From Pontibacter chinhatensis (GTDB lineage Bacteria; Bacteroidota; Bacteroidia; Cytophagales; Hymenobacteraceae): a stretch of DNA of 64,000 nt. Shown here one piece after another: positions 8,935 through 17,016 of this stretch (position 1 is its first letter; the number at the start of each line of letters is the position of its first letter). The DNA lies in NCBI RefSeq assembly GCF_900113285.1, contig NZ_FOOT01000001.1:248001-312000 (forward strand). The letters run 5' to 3'. The translations under genes and the position numbers were made by a program. Under the pieces are notes generated by a model. It was not told where the DNA came from, did not search any database, and saw only the letters and a program-made list of their open reading frames with translations.

Positions 8935-9537
8935 ATGAAAAAAGTATCTCTACTCATCGCATTTATTACCTTTTTAAGTTTTAGCGCCAGGGCTCAAGTT
9001 ACAGAAGAAATTCAGGACAGGGCACCGCAAACATCAGCTCCGGTAGCCTATGATGCCATACAGGAGGGCAACTGGATAATCGGCGCTACCCTCGGCAATG
9101 TGGGTTTCAATTTCAAATCTGATTTCTTTTCCTTAAACATTAACCCACGCGCCGGCTACTTCATCAGCGACAATGCAGCCATCGGTACGGAAGTGCAGCT
9201 GGGGCTGGATATCTACGACGGAGGCGAGACTTTCCGCTACGGCCTGACGCCGTTTATACGTTACTACTTTCCTGAAGGCGCTTCAGCCACGGGCCGTTGG
9301 TTTGGTGAGGGCGTGGTAGGTATTGGCGGTAGCTCGGAAGAAGATAGCGAAGGTGACTCTGTTTTCTCGGGCGTGTGGGGCCTACGGGCAGGCTATGCGC
9401 ACTTTATTGCGCAGCACGTAGCCCTGGAGGCTATACTTGGTTATACCCGTACCAGCGCCGATATTTCTGTCGGTAACGGCGAGTCCGGCCTGAACCTGGC
9501 CCTGGGCCTGCAGATATACTTACCCGGCGGCAGATAA
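8935..9537 (+). CDS. Small outer-membrane beta-barrel protein
   Basis: This is a roughly 200-residue exported protein. I chose the ATG at 8935 because it starts a typical signal peptide (MKKVSLLIAFITFLSFSARAQ); a longer frame from 8896 adds 13 residues without signal character. The mature part alternates hydrophobic and polar residues and ends in an aromatic/hydrophobic strand (LNLALGLQIYLPGGR), as in 8-stranded OmpW/OmpX-like barrels (porin-family, outer membrane beta-barrel). It could be a small porin or an adhesion or stability protein. A shared bidirectional terminator follows. Confidence 0.85.
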   Translation: MKKVSLLIAFITFLSFSARAQVTEEIQDRAPQTSAPVAYDAIQEGNWIIGATLGNVGFNFKSDFFSLNINPRAGYFISDNAAIGTEVQLGLDIYDGGETFRYGLTPFIRYYFPEGASATGRWFGEGVVGIGGSSEEDSEGDSVFSGVWGLRAGYAHFIAQHVALEAILGYTRTSADISVGNGESGLNLALGLQIYLPGGR

Positions 9538-9561
9538 GAGTTGTTAACCTGCTAAAAGTAT

Positions 9562-9592
9562 AAGAGCCGCTAATTGCTTAGCGGCTCTTTGT
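9562..9592. terminator. Bidirectional terminator between convergent genes
   Basis: The 12-bp stem AAGAGCCGCTAA / TTAGCGGCTCTT with a 4-base loop has a T run on its right. An AAGTATA copy lies directly on its left edge. It separates the barrel gene from the convergent phosphodiesterase gene. Confidence 0.9.
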
Positions 9593-10861
9593 TTATTTCT
9601 GTTTCAGAACTTGTTTCGAGATGTTGTCATCTCCATCTATCTTATGGCTATACTTTAACCCAAGCAGCTTGGCTACAATGTCATATACCTGCACGTTGCT
9701 GAACGAGCTTGTCTTTACGCCTTCCTTAAAGTCCGGACCCCATGCATAAAACACAGTGTGCATTTCCTTTACAGCCTGCGGGTCGTAGCCGTGCGTGCCA
9801 GGAGATGGCTTGCGGCTGGAGAAATGAAATACCTTCGGCGCATCGGTCAGCAGCAAAATATCTCCTACGCGTTTATACTTATCGGCTTTCTTACCATAGT
9901 GCAGGTGCTTGGGCAGGTTGCCTTTGGTGTATACCTGGTAAGCTCCGTTCGCCTCCCTTTTCAGCTTTTTATAGGTTGGCTTGATGGCTTTTTTGTCTTT
10001 GGCGTGAAGCTCTACTACCATGCCGCCACCCGATACCAGAAATTTAGCCGTGTCTACGGCCGCAGGCAGCGGCAAGGTGTTTTCCTGGTCTATCTGTATC
10101 ATGCCGTGGTCAGACACAAACAGGTAGTTCACCGGCAGACCTGTAGCGGCCACGGCTTCGGTCAGTTGTCTCAGGCGCTCATCCAAATCCTTTACAGCCT
10201 GTGCCGTCTCTGGGGCATCCGGACCAAACCGGTGGCCGGCGTGGTCCACTTCCGGAAGGTAGAACGTTATCAGGTGCGGCCGCTGCTCTTCCGGCAGGTT
10301 CAGCCATTTTACCACGGTTTTTACACGCTCTTCAAAAGGGATGCCTTCGTTATACTTGAACCAATAGGTGGGGCGGGTATTCTGAACCGGCGCCTCGGAT
10401 CCTACCCAATAGTAGCTTGCCGAAAGCATCTGGTTTTGCTCGGCCAGCACCCAAAGCGGCACGCCTCCGTACCAGTGGGCGTCCTCCACCTGCTTTCTGT
10501 CGCGCATGGAGTAGTGCTCCTGCCGCTGCGGGTCGTAAAAATAGTTGTTGATGAGCCCGTGCGTTGCCGGATACATGCCTGTTACCAATGTATAATGGTT
10601 GGGGAAGGTCTTGCTCGGGAATGATGGCACCAGCGACTCAGCCTGCACCCCCTGCTCGCGAAGCTCCTTCAGGTAGGTGGCGTTATACTTATCGGTGTAG
10701 TCGTAGCGGTAGCCATCGGCAGAAATCATGATGACATAGGGCTTCTGCATTTGCTCGGGGCTGTTCCGGCGTCCCGGCTCCACATGTTGGGCGGTGTCTA
10801 CCTGCGCCCAGGCCTGCCCCGACAGCAACAGGGCAAGCATAAACAGGGTGATGCGTTTCAT
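9593..10861 (-). CDS. Ectonucleotide pyrophosphatase/phosphodiesterase family enzyme, exported
   Basis: This is a roughly 420-residue periplasmic enzyme of the alkaline phosphatase superfamily (NPP type), expected to split phosphodiester or pyrophosphate bonds with two zinc ions. The start at 10861 gives a clean signal peptide (MKRITLFMLALLLSGQAWAQ); the longer frame to 10891 adds 10 residues. Metal and nucleophile motifs appear in the right order: ISADGYRYDY, the nucleophile Thr in PSKTFPNHYT, then PEVDHAGHRFGPD, SDHGM and GTHGYDP. It could also be annotated as a generic alkaline phosphatase-family hydrolase. The gene stands alone. Natural substrates (nucleotides or lipid head groups) cannot be told from sequence. 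Confidence 0.93.
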   Translation of the reverse strand: MKRITLFMLALLLSGQAWAQVDTAQHVEPGRRNSPEQMQKPYVIMISADGYRYDYTDKYNATYLKELREQGVQAESLVPSFPSKTFPNHYTLVTGMYPATHGLINNYFYDPQRQEHYSMRDRKQVEDAHWYGGVPLWVLAEQNQMLSASYYWVGSEAPVQNTRPTYWFKYNEGIPFEERVKTVVKWLNLPEEQRPHLITFYLPEVDHAGHRFGPDAPETAQAVKDLDERLRQLTEAVAATGLPVNYLFVSDHGMIQIDQENTLPLPAAVDTAKFLVSGGGMVVELHAKDKKAIKPTYKKLKREANGAYQVYTKGNLPKHLHYGKKADKYKRVGDILLLTDAPKVFHFSSRKPSPGTHGYDPQAVKEMHTVFYAWGPDFKEGVKTSSFSNVQVYDIVAKLLGLKYSHKIDGDDNISKQVLKQK

Positions 10862-11057
10862 GCTGCAAAGGTAAGCCGAAGCCGCAAACAAAGTATAGCC
10901 CTTTTGTTATTTCACCGTTAAATAAAGTGTCTCAACGTATACCGCCATTTTCCTTATAGTTGTATTGCTTTTTATCTATATTGTTGATGCGTGTCAGCTT
11001 TTATTTACAAGCAGCTGTTTACCTTTAAGCCCATACATCCACCAATTTTAGCTAAGT

Positions 11058-12434
11058 ATGATTCCAGAAACTGAACCGATACAATTGCAATTCTTGGGTG
11101 GCGCAGGCACCGTAACTGGGTCCAAAATACTTATCCGCACACAGCGCCACCGGGTACTGATTGACTGCGGCATGTTTCAAGGCCTGAAGCAGCTGCGTCT
11201 CCTGAACTGGGAAAAGCTTCCGGTGGATGTGGAACAGCTCGACGCGGTTATACTTACCCACGGCCACCTCGACCACTGCGGCTACCTGCCGGTGCTGGTG
11301 AAAAACGGTTATTCCGGCCCCATTCATGCCACCACCCCTACCCGCGATGTGGCTGATGTTATCCTCCGCGACAGTGCCCGCATACAGGAGGAGGACGCCA
11401 CGCAGGCCAACAAGTATGGGTACACCAAGCACCGTCCTGCCCGGCCCCTTTACACGGAAGAGGACGTAGACCGCACCATGCCGCTTTTTGAAGTGCACAG
11501 CGCGGGCGAATGGGTGATACTGAACGAAGACTTCAAGTTCTGTTTCCGCAATAGCGGCCATATACTTGGCTCGGCCATCGTGGAGCTGAAGTGCCAGGGG
11601 CGTAAGTTTGTGTTCTCCGGGGACTTGGGGCGCCGGAAGCCGTTGTTGATGGACCCGCCCGCCCTGCTGCGCGACGCTGATTTTCTTGTGCTGGAGTCTA
11701 CCTACGGCGACAGGCAGCACAGTCAGATTTCGGCGTATGAAGAAATGGCGGAGGTCGTGAACCATACCTATGAGAAAGGCGGCGTGCTGGTGATACCGAG
11801 CTTTGCCGTAGAGCGCGCCCAGGAACTGCTGCTAATTCTCAATACGCTGCGCGAGGAGAAAAGCATCCCTCCCATCTCCATTTACCTCGATACGCCAATG
11901 GGCATCGACGTAACCGAGCTATACCTGCACCACCGCGACTGGCACAGCCTTTCCGACAGCGAGTGCGAAACCATGATGCGCGATGTGAACGTAGTGCGCC
12001 AGTTTGAGCAGAGCCTGCGTGTGCTGGACAAAAAAGGACCTAAGATTGTGATTGCGGGCAGCGGCATGGTTACTGGAGGCCGTGTGCTTTATTACCTGGA
12101 AAGGCTGCTTGGCAATAAGCAGAACACCATCCTTTTAGTTGGGTTCCAGGCACCCGGTACCCGTGGCAACCTGCTTCGTTCCGGCTCAGACGAGCTCAAG
12201 ATTCACGGCAATTATTATAAAGTCTTGGCCGAGGTAAGGCAAATCGGTTCCCTTTCAGCCCACGCCGATCAGAGTGAGCTGATGTGGTGGCTGAGCCATT
12301 TTAAGGAAGCGCCCTTTCAAACTTTCCTGAACCACGGCGAAGCGCAAGCCAGCGAGGCCCTGCGCCTTAAAATTACGGATGAGCTCAACTGGCCAGTGAC
12401 CATCGCACAAATGGGGGTGACGTATGAGTTGTAA
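11058..12434 (+). CDS. Beta-CASP metallo-beta-lactamase-fold RNase (CPSF/YSH1-like)
   Basis: This is a 458-residue cytosolic MBL-fold protein with an inserted beta-CASP domain and the C-terminal RNA-specificity motif, the architecture of RNA-processing nucleases. The zinc motif HGHLDH is at residues 68-73, and a later His lies in NSGHILGSA. The beta-CASP part follows, with VIPSFAVERAQELL and GSGMVTGGR; the final signature GFQAPGTRGNLLRSG ... SAHADQSEL closes the fold. There is no signal peptide. It has no close neighbour in its direction; downstream lies a 950-bp repeat region. The RNA target is unknown. Confidence 0.93.
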   Translation: MIPETEPIQLQFLGGAGTVTGSKILIRTQRHRVLIDCGMFQGLKQLRLLNWEKLPVDVEQLDAVILTHGHLDHCGYLPVLVKNGYSGPIHATTPTRDVADVILRDSARIQEEDATQANKYGYTKHRPARPLYTEEDVDRTMPLFEVHSAGEWVILNEDFKFCFRNSGHILGSAIVELKCQGRKFVFSGDLGRRKPLLMDPPALLRDADFLVLESTYGDRQHSQISAYEEMAEVVNHTYEKGGVLVIPSFAVERAQELLLILNTLREEKSIPPISIYLDTPMGIDVTELYLHHRDWHSLSDSECETMMRDVNVVRQFEQSLRVLDKKGPKIVIAGSGMVTGGRVLYYLERLLGNKQNTILLVGFQAPGTRGNLLRSGSDELKIHGNYYKVLAEVRQIGSLSAHADQSELMWWLSHFKEAPFQTFLNHGEAQASEALRLKITDELNWPVTIAQMGVTYEL

Positions 12435-12531
12435 GGGTGGTTAGGCTGTTCCGGGCATTTTTGTCCGGAATCCATCATACTTAGAGTTCCGAGCCTGAGT
12501 AAGTCATACTTTTATACAACCCCATTATTTC

Positions 12532-12719
12532 TGGCGCAAGTCTTCAGACTTGTGTCCTATGATGGTGTCGAGTTTGCAACTTGACTGGCTTTAAAAGCCA
12601 TACTTTATACTTTGGCTATACTTTTATACTTCCCCATTTATACTTTGGGTCTATACTTTCTAGCCGCTGCTTCCTTTCACTTGAACCAAGCTATCCTTAT
12701 TAGCTGCCGTTCATCCTCC
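12532..12719. repeat. Dispersed intergenic repeat, copy 1 (left part)
   Basis: This stretch matches 33761-33932 in the same orientation with scattered substitutions: both begin TGGCGCAAGTCTTCAGACTT and both run through an AAAAGCCAT tract, a cluster of TATACTT motifs and AGCTGCCGTTCATCCTC. It contains small hairpins (CAAGTCT-TC-AGACTTG, and an imperfect CGAGTT-TGC-AACTTG). It forms the left part of a 950-bp gap, 12435-13383, with no believable gene. Confidence 0.85.
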
Positions 12720-12906
12720 AGACTTACATGAGCTAATGTTGCATCTATACTTTGGAGCTCTCAAGCCCGAGAGGGCTCGCCTTCGGGCATCGCGCTGTCT
12801 ACATTTCCTTTGCTCCTGACGTCGCAATTTCGCTGAAGCGAAACCGCAAATCTAGAAGGCGCTCAACCCAAAGGCTGGGAACAGTTTCGGTAGCCACGGC
12901 CATTGC

Positions 12907-12976
12907 TGTCATCTCGACCATCGGGAGAGATCTGGTAGGAATTCCCGATAGATCTCTTGCCCTGCTCGAGATGACA
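12907..12976. repeat. 70-bp palindromic element with TGTCATCTCGA ends
   Basis: The ends TGTCATCTCGA (12907-12917) and TCGAGATGACA (12966-12976) are exact complements, and inside them GAGAGATCT and AGATCTCT pair again. This looks like one of the short palindromic (REP/MITE-like) elements common in intergenic DNA. No coding frame and no transposase are nearby. Confidence 0.75.
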
Positions 12977-13094
12977 GAGAGAGTAGCAAGTATAACTGTC
13001 CCCTTGAGTACAAGCGAGAACAGGAGTTTCGAAGCTTGCGAGCAAAGCTCTATTGGGGTGTTTACAGTTGTGAACATTCATAAACAAGCTGTTT

Positions 13095-13200
13095 TATGGC
13101 GCGAGCGTCCACACTCGTAACGAGCTATAATTTGGGCCTCCGCCCCAGTCGGATTACAAATCCGACCTCACTAAAAAGGCACGGGTTGCAAACCCGCGCC
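13095..13200. repeat. Run of short REP-like hairpins
   Basis: The region holds successive small stem-loops in the same style: GTCGGATT-ACA-AATCCGAC (13148-13166) and a CGGGTT/AACCCG stem (about 13182-13196), preceded by TGGCGCGAGCGTCC. Related pieces (TGGCGCGAGCTTGTAGCTCG; GGCGCAAGCGTCCGCTTG) occur at 33659-33735. They appear to be variants of one unit with changing stem sequence. Confidence 0.6.
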
Positions 13201-13281
13201 AGCAAATGGTTGGGTGTGCAGGTTTATACTTTGTAGGGGCAGTAACTACGAAACTTATACTTCAGCACGAGTAATAACAGG

Positions 13282-13326
13282 CTCCCCGCCTTAAACAAGG
13301 AGGGGCAAGGGGTGGTTGCACCCGGC
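13282..13326. repeat. CCCC-GCCTT...AAGGAGGGG repeat, copy 1
   Basis: An imperfect palindrome (CTCCCCGCCTT / AAGGAGGGG) is followed by CAAGGGGTGGTTGCACCCGG. The same unit recurs at 34261-34302 and a related one at 18051-18110. It marks the right end of the repeat mosaic just before the toxin-antitoxin genes. Confidence 0.75.
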
Positions 13327-13383
13327 ACTTCATGAACTTATCAGCACCATTCTCAAGGAAAAGAGTACCCAACACTGCTCCAC

Positions 13384-13848
13384 CTACTCCTTCACAAACA
13401 GCCGCTTATCAAACTCAAAGAGAACGGAGTCGAGTACCTTGACCTGGTGGAAATCGGGGTGACGGGGGTTGAGGAGGTAATTATAGGTACCTTGTACTGT
13501 GGCGGAGGGCACTTTCAGCACCAGATGCGCTGCTTCCTGCACAAAGTCATCTCCCAGCTCCTGCGTGCTATTGGCGTGCGGAAAGGATTTCCAGTCGTGG
13601 GGTAGTTCTGTTTCTGGGAGCTCTTTTATACTTGCGGAGTCTGGAATCTCGATTCGGACAAGGTAATAGTCTTTGGGGACAATGCCCAGTGGCATGTGCA
13701 CGGCCACTTCAACGGTGCAAAGGGCGATGGATTCGCTGGTATAAAGGATGGCGGTGCCTTTGCTGTTCCAGCGGCCCCCTGCTATCTCGGCTCCTCTTCC
13801 CGAGAGGTCGTTACGGTAAAGGCCGCGGCTGAGGCGGTACACGATCAT
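13384..13848 (-). CDS. RES-domain toxin (NAD+ phosphorylase family)
   Basis: This 154-residue protein has the RES domain of type II toxins. Known members (MbcT, PP_2434-type) break down cellular NAD+ and stop growth. The conserved core is present: RLSRGLYRNDLSGRGAEIAGGRWNS at the N-terminus, LYTSESIALCTVEV with the conserved Glu, and the C-terminal SVLFEFDKRLF. The length is typical. Its start overlaps the last 4 bases of the Xre antitoxin gene (13845-13848), so the two are translationally coupled in antitoxin-first order. The pair borders a repeat-rich gap, as expected for an acquired module. Confidence 0.92.
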   Translation of the reverse strand: MIVYRLSRGLYRNDLSGRGAEIAGGRWNSKGTAILYTSESIALCTVEVAVHMPLGIVPKDYYLVRIEIPDSASIKELPETELPHDWKSFPHANSTQELGDDFVQEAAHLVLKVPSATVQGTYNYLLNPRHPDFHQVKVLDSVLFEFDKRLFVKE

Positions 13849-14282
13849 GCCAGCACGCCATGTTCTATGCGGGTGAGTTCATCGCGCAGCAGGCCGATAC
13901 CAAAAGTGCTGTCGAGGAGTTCTTTTGGCTTGAGCCCGCCCAGGGCGACATTTTTTGCCTCCAGCCAGGCGTCAAAGTTGGCCTTGTCGCCAAATACCTC
14001 GATGCCCTTGTTGTAGATGAGCGTTATTTCAAGGATCTTTTCGGAGTGCAGCGGGTCGAAGGTGCGCTTTTCTTTTTTGTAGCGCTGGAACGTACGCTCC
14101 GAAAGATGCAAAAAATGAGACCACTCGCTCAGGCTGAAGGGAATCATGTCGGCAATCTTCTGGAACAGGCTATACTTGATGCCCTCGCGCACCGTGCTGA
14201 TGAGCATGAACACATCTTTGTCGTCTATCAACCTGTAACTCAGGTTGCTGTCTAAAGGTAAGGCTTGTCCCATGGCGTTCAT
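13845..14282 (-). CDS. Xre/MbcA/ParS-type antitoxin
   Basis: This 145-residue antitoxin is paired with the RES toxin downstream. An N-terminal helix-turn-helix region (about 50-75, FSLSEWSHFLHLSERTFQRYKKE) would bind the promoter, and the C-terminal DUF2384/MbcA part (EKILEITLIYNKGIEVFGD ... WLEAKNVALGGLKPKELLDSTFGIGLLRDEL) covers the toxin active site. The most upstream ATG (14282) is used; an ATG three codons later is also possible. Two near-identical direct repeats upstream (14307-14343) are good operator candidates for autorepression. Confidence 0.92.
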   Translation of the reverse strand: MNAMGQALPLDSNLSYRLIDDKDVFMLISTVREGIKYSLFQKIADMIPFSLSEWSHFLHLSERTFQRYKKEKRTFDPLHSEKILEITLIYNKGIEVFGDKANFDAWLEAKNVALGGLKPKELLDSTFGIGLLRDELTRIEHGVLA

Positions 14283-14306
14283 CGTTTATACTTTCAAATA
14301 TACGAA

Positions 14307-14343
14307 ACTTGTCGATAATTAAACGTCAGTTGTCGCAAATTAA
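14307..14343. promoter_or_regulatory. Direct-repeat operator candidate of the toxin-antitoxin operon
   Basis: ACTTGTCGATAATTAA (14307-14322) and AGTTGTCGCAAATTAA (14328-14343) match at 13 of 16 positions and start 21 bp apart, two helical turns. They lie 25-61 bases upstream of the antitoxin start, where an Xre-family autorepressor would bind. No binding evidence exists beyond position and repetition. Confidence 0.55.
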
Positions 14344-14434
14344 TTTCCTGCATACTCAATTGAGATCTAAAAAGCCCCAGCCTGCACTAAAGCGACTGCT
14401 GTGGCGTTAGATAACAGAACCAGGAAAGTATAAA

Positions 14435-15163
14435 ATGCGACATTGGATAGCTGCGGCAGGAACACTGCTGATAGGCATGAGCAGCTGTAATATGCAAAAC
14501 GCCGTGACCGAGGCGCCGCAGCCGCAGCGCCCGCGCCTCACCATGCAGGAGGTTATCCCGCCCATGGCGCCGGCCACGCAGCAGGCGGTAGCTGCCCAGA
14601 ACAGTTTTCTGAAAAAGAGCGAAGAGACATTTAAGTCACGCCAGCTGGGCAGCCAGTATTACGTGGCGCAGGCTAAGCGCAAGTTCAACGAAGAGCAGCT
14701 CGACTCGGCGATGGTATACTTTAACCGCGCCTGGCTGCTGGACCGCAACAACGCGGAAGTATACTGGGGTTACGGGCTGGTGTACGGGCAGCAGCAGGCG
14801 TATGACAAAGCGCTTTACATTCTGTACCGTGCCCTGGATAAAGACAAAACCAACCCGCGCCTGCTCACCGACATTGCCACCACCCACCTTTCCCGGTTCT
14901 ACAAGTATAGCACGGTAGATGATCTGCAGCAGAGCAAAAAACTACTGGAGCAGGCGCTGAAGCATACGCCTGAGAATGCGGCAGACGTGTACTACAAGCT
15001 GGCCATCAACAGCTATTACCTGTATGAGTTTGGTACGGCCTGGGAGTACCTGCACCGCAGCATCCGCCACGATCAGAGCAAGGAGGACCAGACGTTTATC
15101 TCGGCGCTATTGGAGCAGGAAAAGGACCCGGAGGGGATTTACGTGGCCCAAAGCAAACAGTAA
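14435..15163 (+). CDS. TPR lipoprotein (first of a tandem paralogue pair)
   Basis: This 242-residue lipoprotein has a signal peptide ending GMSSC, a Pro-rich linker, and three or so TPR units from about residue 75. It resembles the next gene throughout: both have a FL-S-F-R opening, an L(D)TAM/SAMVYFNRAWLL repeat, a YWGYGLVYG / YWAFGLVTS segment, and an AWEYLHRS / AWDYLHKS close followed by DPEG / DPQGF. The two genes are 95 bases apart and surely arose by duplication, although only this one has a lipobox. It likely forms an envelope scaffold with its twin. A motif copy directly abuts the start codon. Confidence 0.85.
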   Translation: MRHWIAAAGTLLIGMSSCNMQNAVTEAPQPQRPRLTMQEVIPPMAPATQQAVAAQNSFLKKSEETFKSRQLGSQYYVAQAKRKFNEEQLDSAMVYFNRAWLLDRNNAEVYWGYGLVYGQQQAYDKALYILYRALDKDKTNPRLLTDIATTHLSRFYKYSTVDDLQQSKKLLEQALKHTPENAADVYYKLAINSYYLYEFGTAWEYLHRSIRHDQSKEDQTFISALLEQEKDPEGIYVAQSKQ

Positions 15164-15258
15164 CTTGCAAGTATAGCCTGGCTGTGTTACTTTTATAGGG
15201 TAGTAAAATAGGCAGCTGCTGCCAAAGCAGCTCACCCCGAAAGTATAAAACAGCATAT

Positions 15259-15978
15259 ATGAAAAGAATCCTTTTAGCCATTGTAGCCCTTTTTATCGCC
15301 ACGGCCTCAGGCTTTGCGCAGGAGCAGGCAGCCCCATTAAGCCCACGGGTGTTGCCGATGTTCGGTGAGAAACAGAAAACCGAGGCCGAGCAGAAGCAGG
15401 ACGAGAAATTCCTGACCAGTAGCGACAAGAATTTCACTGACCGCCGCGAGGCCAGCAAGTTTTTCATGGAGCGCGGCTGGGAGTACCTGAACGAGGGACA
15501 GGTAGACACGGCCATGTACCGCTTTAACCTGGCCTGGCTCCTGAACCCTGACAACAAGGATACTTATTGGGCCTTTGGACTGGTAACCTCTGCCCGTGGC
15601 GATAACCAAACCGCTATCCGCATGTATGAGAAGGCGCTGACCTATGACGGCAAAAACGCACTGCTGCTCTCTGATGCTGCTGCTGCTTACCTGGCCGTTT
15701 ACCAGGAGAAGAAAAAGAAGAAAGACCTGAAGAAAGCCTCCGGCTACCTGGCTGCCGCCACAGCCGCAGACCCCAATAATGCTTACGCACTGTATAACAT
15801 CTCTAAAGTAAAGTATCAGGAGAAGAAGTATAAGGAGGCCTGGGACTACCTGCACAAGAGCCGCTCTATTGATATGTCGTCCATAGACTATGCGTACATC
15901 CTGGAGCTTTCCGAGAAAATGCCCGACCCGCAGGGTTTCTTCAATGCCACCGATGCGGCAGCCAACACCGGACAATAG
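15259..15978 (+). CDS. Exported TPR protein (second of the pair)
   Basis: This 239-residue TPR protein has a cleavable signal peptide (MKRILLAIVALFIATASGFAQ) and no lipobox, so it should be soluble in the periplasm while its twin is lipid-anchored. TPR units run from about residue 70 to 215. A lysine-rich segment (EKKKKKDLKKA) lies at a loop between repeats. The paralogy with the preceding gene suggests two parts of one assembly. An AAGTATA copy lies about 18 bases before the ATG, and another follows the stop. Confidence 0.85.
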   Translation: MKRILLAIVALFIATASGFAQEQAAPLSPRVLPMFGEKQKTEAEQKQDEKFLTSSDKNFTDRREASKFFMERGWEYLNEGQVDTAMYRFNLAWLLNPDNKDTYWAFGLVTSARGDNQTAIRMYEKALTYDGKNALLLSDAAAAYLAVYQEKKKKKDLKKASGYLAAATAADPNNAYALYNISKVKYQEKKYKEAWDYLHKSRSIDMSSIDYAYILELSEKMPDPQGFFNATDAAANTGQ

Positions 15979-15990
15979 AAAAGTATAAAG

Positions 15991-16024
15991 AAGTCCCCGG
16001 CCCACATAGCCGGGGATTTTTATT
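15991..16024 (+). terminator. Rho-independent terminator after the TPR pair
   Basis: The stem AGTCCCCGGC / GCCGGGGATT with a 7-base loop is followed by a T tract. An AAGTATA copy lies directly upstream. Confidence 0.85.
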
Positions 16025-16091
16025 TTGTCCCACCTGAAAAATCCGCAAGATTCGGGTTGAAAGTATAGCGTTGATTTAGCTAATTGCTAGC

Positions 16092-16964
16092 ATGAACCAT
16101 TACGAAACAGTAGCGAAAGCATTGGCTTATATCCGGCAGCATGCGCTGCAGCAACCGTCCCTGGACGAGGTGGCCGATTACGTGCACCTGAGCCCGCAGC
16201 ACTTCCAGCGGGTATTCAGCGAGTGGGCCGGCGTTAGCCCGAAGAAGTTTCTGCAGTACCTCTCGCTGCAGCACGCCAAAAGTATACTTGCCCAAAGTGC
16301 CACGCTGCAGGAGGCAACCTTCGAAACAGGCCTCTCCGGCAGCAGCCGCCTCCACGATTTGTTTGTAAGTATAGAGGGCATTACGCCGGGACAATTTAAA
16401 AGTATGGGAGAGCAGCTGCAGTTAAAGTATAGCTTCGGCTCCTGCCAGTTTGGGCAATACCTGGTGGCCTCTACGGATAAAGGAATCTGCTACCTCCACT
16501 TTTACCAGCACCCGGAGCAGGCCCTGCAGGAACTCCGGCAAGCCTGGCCAAAGGCAAACCTGGTGGAGGAGCAGACAAGCATGCACGGGCATGTAAGCGC
16601 CTTTTTCAGCAATGCGCTCACACAGGAAAGCGGCAAAATCAAACTCCACCTGAGCGGCACGCCTTTTCAGCTAAAAGTATGGGAAGCCCTGCTGCGCATC
16701 CCCGAGGGGCGGCTTTGCTCCTACGCCAGCCTGGCCAAAAGTATAAATCAGTCCACTGCCAGCCGGGCCGTGGGCACGGCGATTGGCAGTAACCCCATCG
16801 CTTTCCTAATTCCTTGCCACCGGGTCATCAAAAGCGTGGGCGGCATTGGAGAGTACCGCTGGGGCTCTGAGCGCAAAATGGCCATGATTGGCTGGGAGGC
16901 AGCGGCCACCAAAGCCGGGGAGCAGAGCCAGTCGCAATACGAACTCAATTTCCTGAGCAGTTAA
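16092..16964 (+). CDS. AraC-type DNA-binding domain fused to O6-methylguanine-DNA methyltransferase
   Basis: This 290-residue Ada-like repair protein has an AraC helix-turn-helix domain (about 5-105) and a methyltransferase domain (about 115-280) with the acceptor Cys242 in IPCHRVI. It moves methyl groups from damaged guanine to itself. The N-terminal zinc domain of E. coli Ada (methylphosphotriester sensor) is absent, so how transcription would be switched is unclear. The catalytic domain is complete (SRAVGTAIGSNP, PCHRVI, GIGEYRWG). The gene carries five AAGTATA-motif copies, several read as Ser-Ile codons AGT ATA (for example KSINQ at 16738 on). Confidence 0.93.
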   Translation: MNHYETVAKALAYIRQHALQQPSLDEVADYVHLSPQHFQRVFSEWAGVSPKKFLQYLSLQHAKSILAQSATLQEATFETGLSGSSRLHDLFVSIEGITPGQFKSMGEQLQLKYSFGSCQFGQYLVASTDKGICYLHFYQHPEQALQELRQAWPKANLVEEQTSMHGHVSAFFSNALTQESGKIKLHLSGTPFQLKVWEALLRIPEGRLCSYASLAKSINQSTASRAVGTAIGSNPIAFLIPCHRVIKSVGGIGEYRWGSERKMAMIGWEAAATKAGEQSQSQYELNFLSS

Positions 16965-16975
16965 AGGTTTTTTAC

Positions 16976-16983
16976 TATATTTG
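16976..16983 (+). promoter_or_regulatory. Bacteroidota -7 promoter element for the OmpA lipoprotein
   Basis: TATATTTG fits the phylum consensus TAnnTTTG and lies 34 bases before the start codon. I see no good -33 TTTG partner. Confidence 0.5.
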
Positions 16984-17016
16984 CTTACACCCTATTATAA
17001 CGTTTAGCTAAAGGAA

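Noticed and set aside
9758..10624. 288-residue open frame on the plus strand
   Set aside because: Antisense to the phosphodiesterase gene, which has complete motifs.
12752..13120. 122-residue open frame in the repeat region
   Set aside because: It runs through palindromic repeats, the peptide has no domain pattern, and the homologous second repeat copy has no matching frame.
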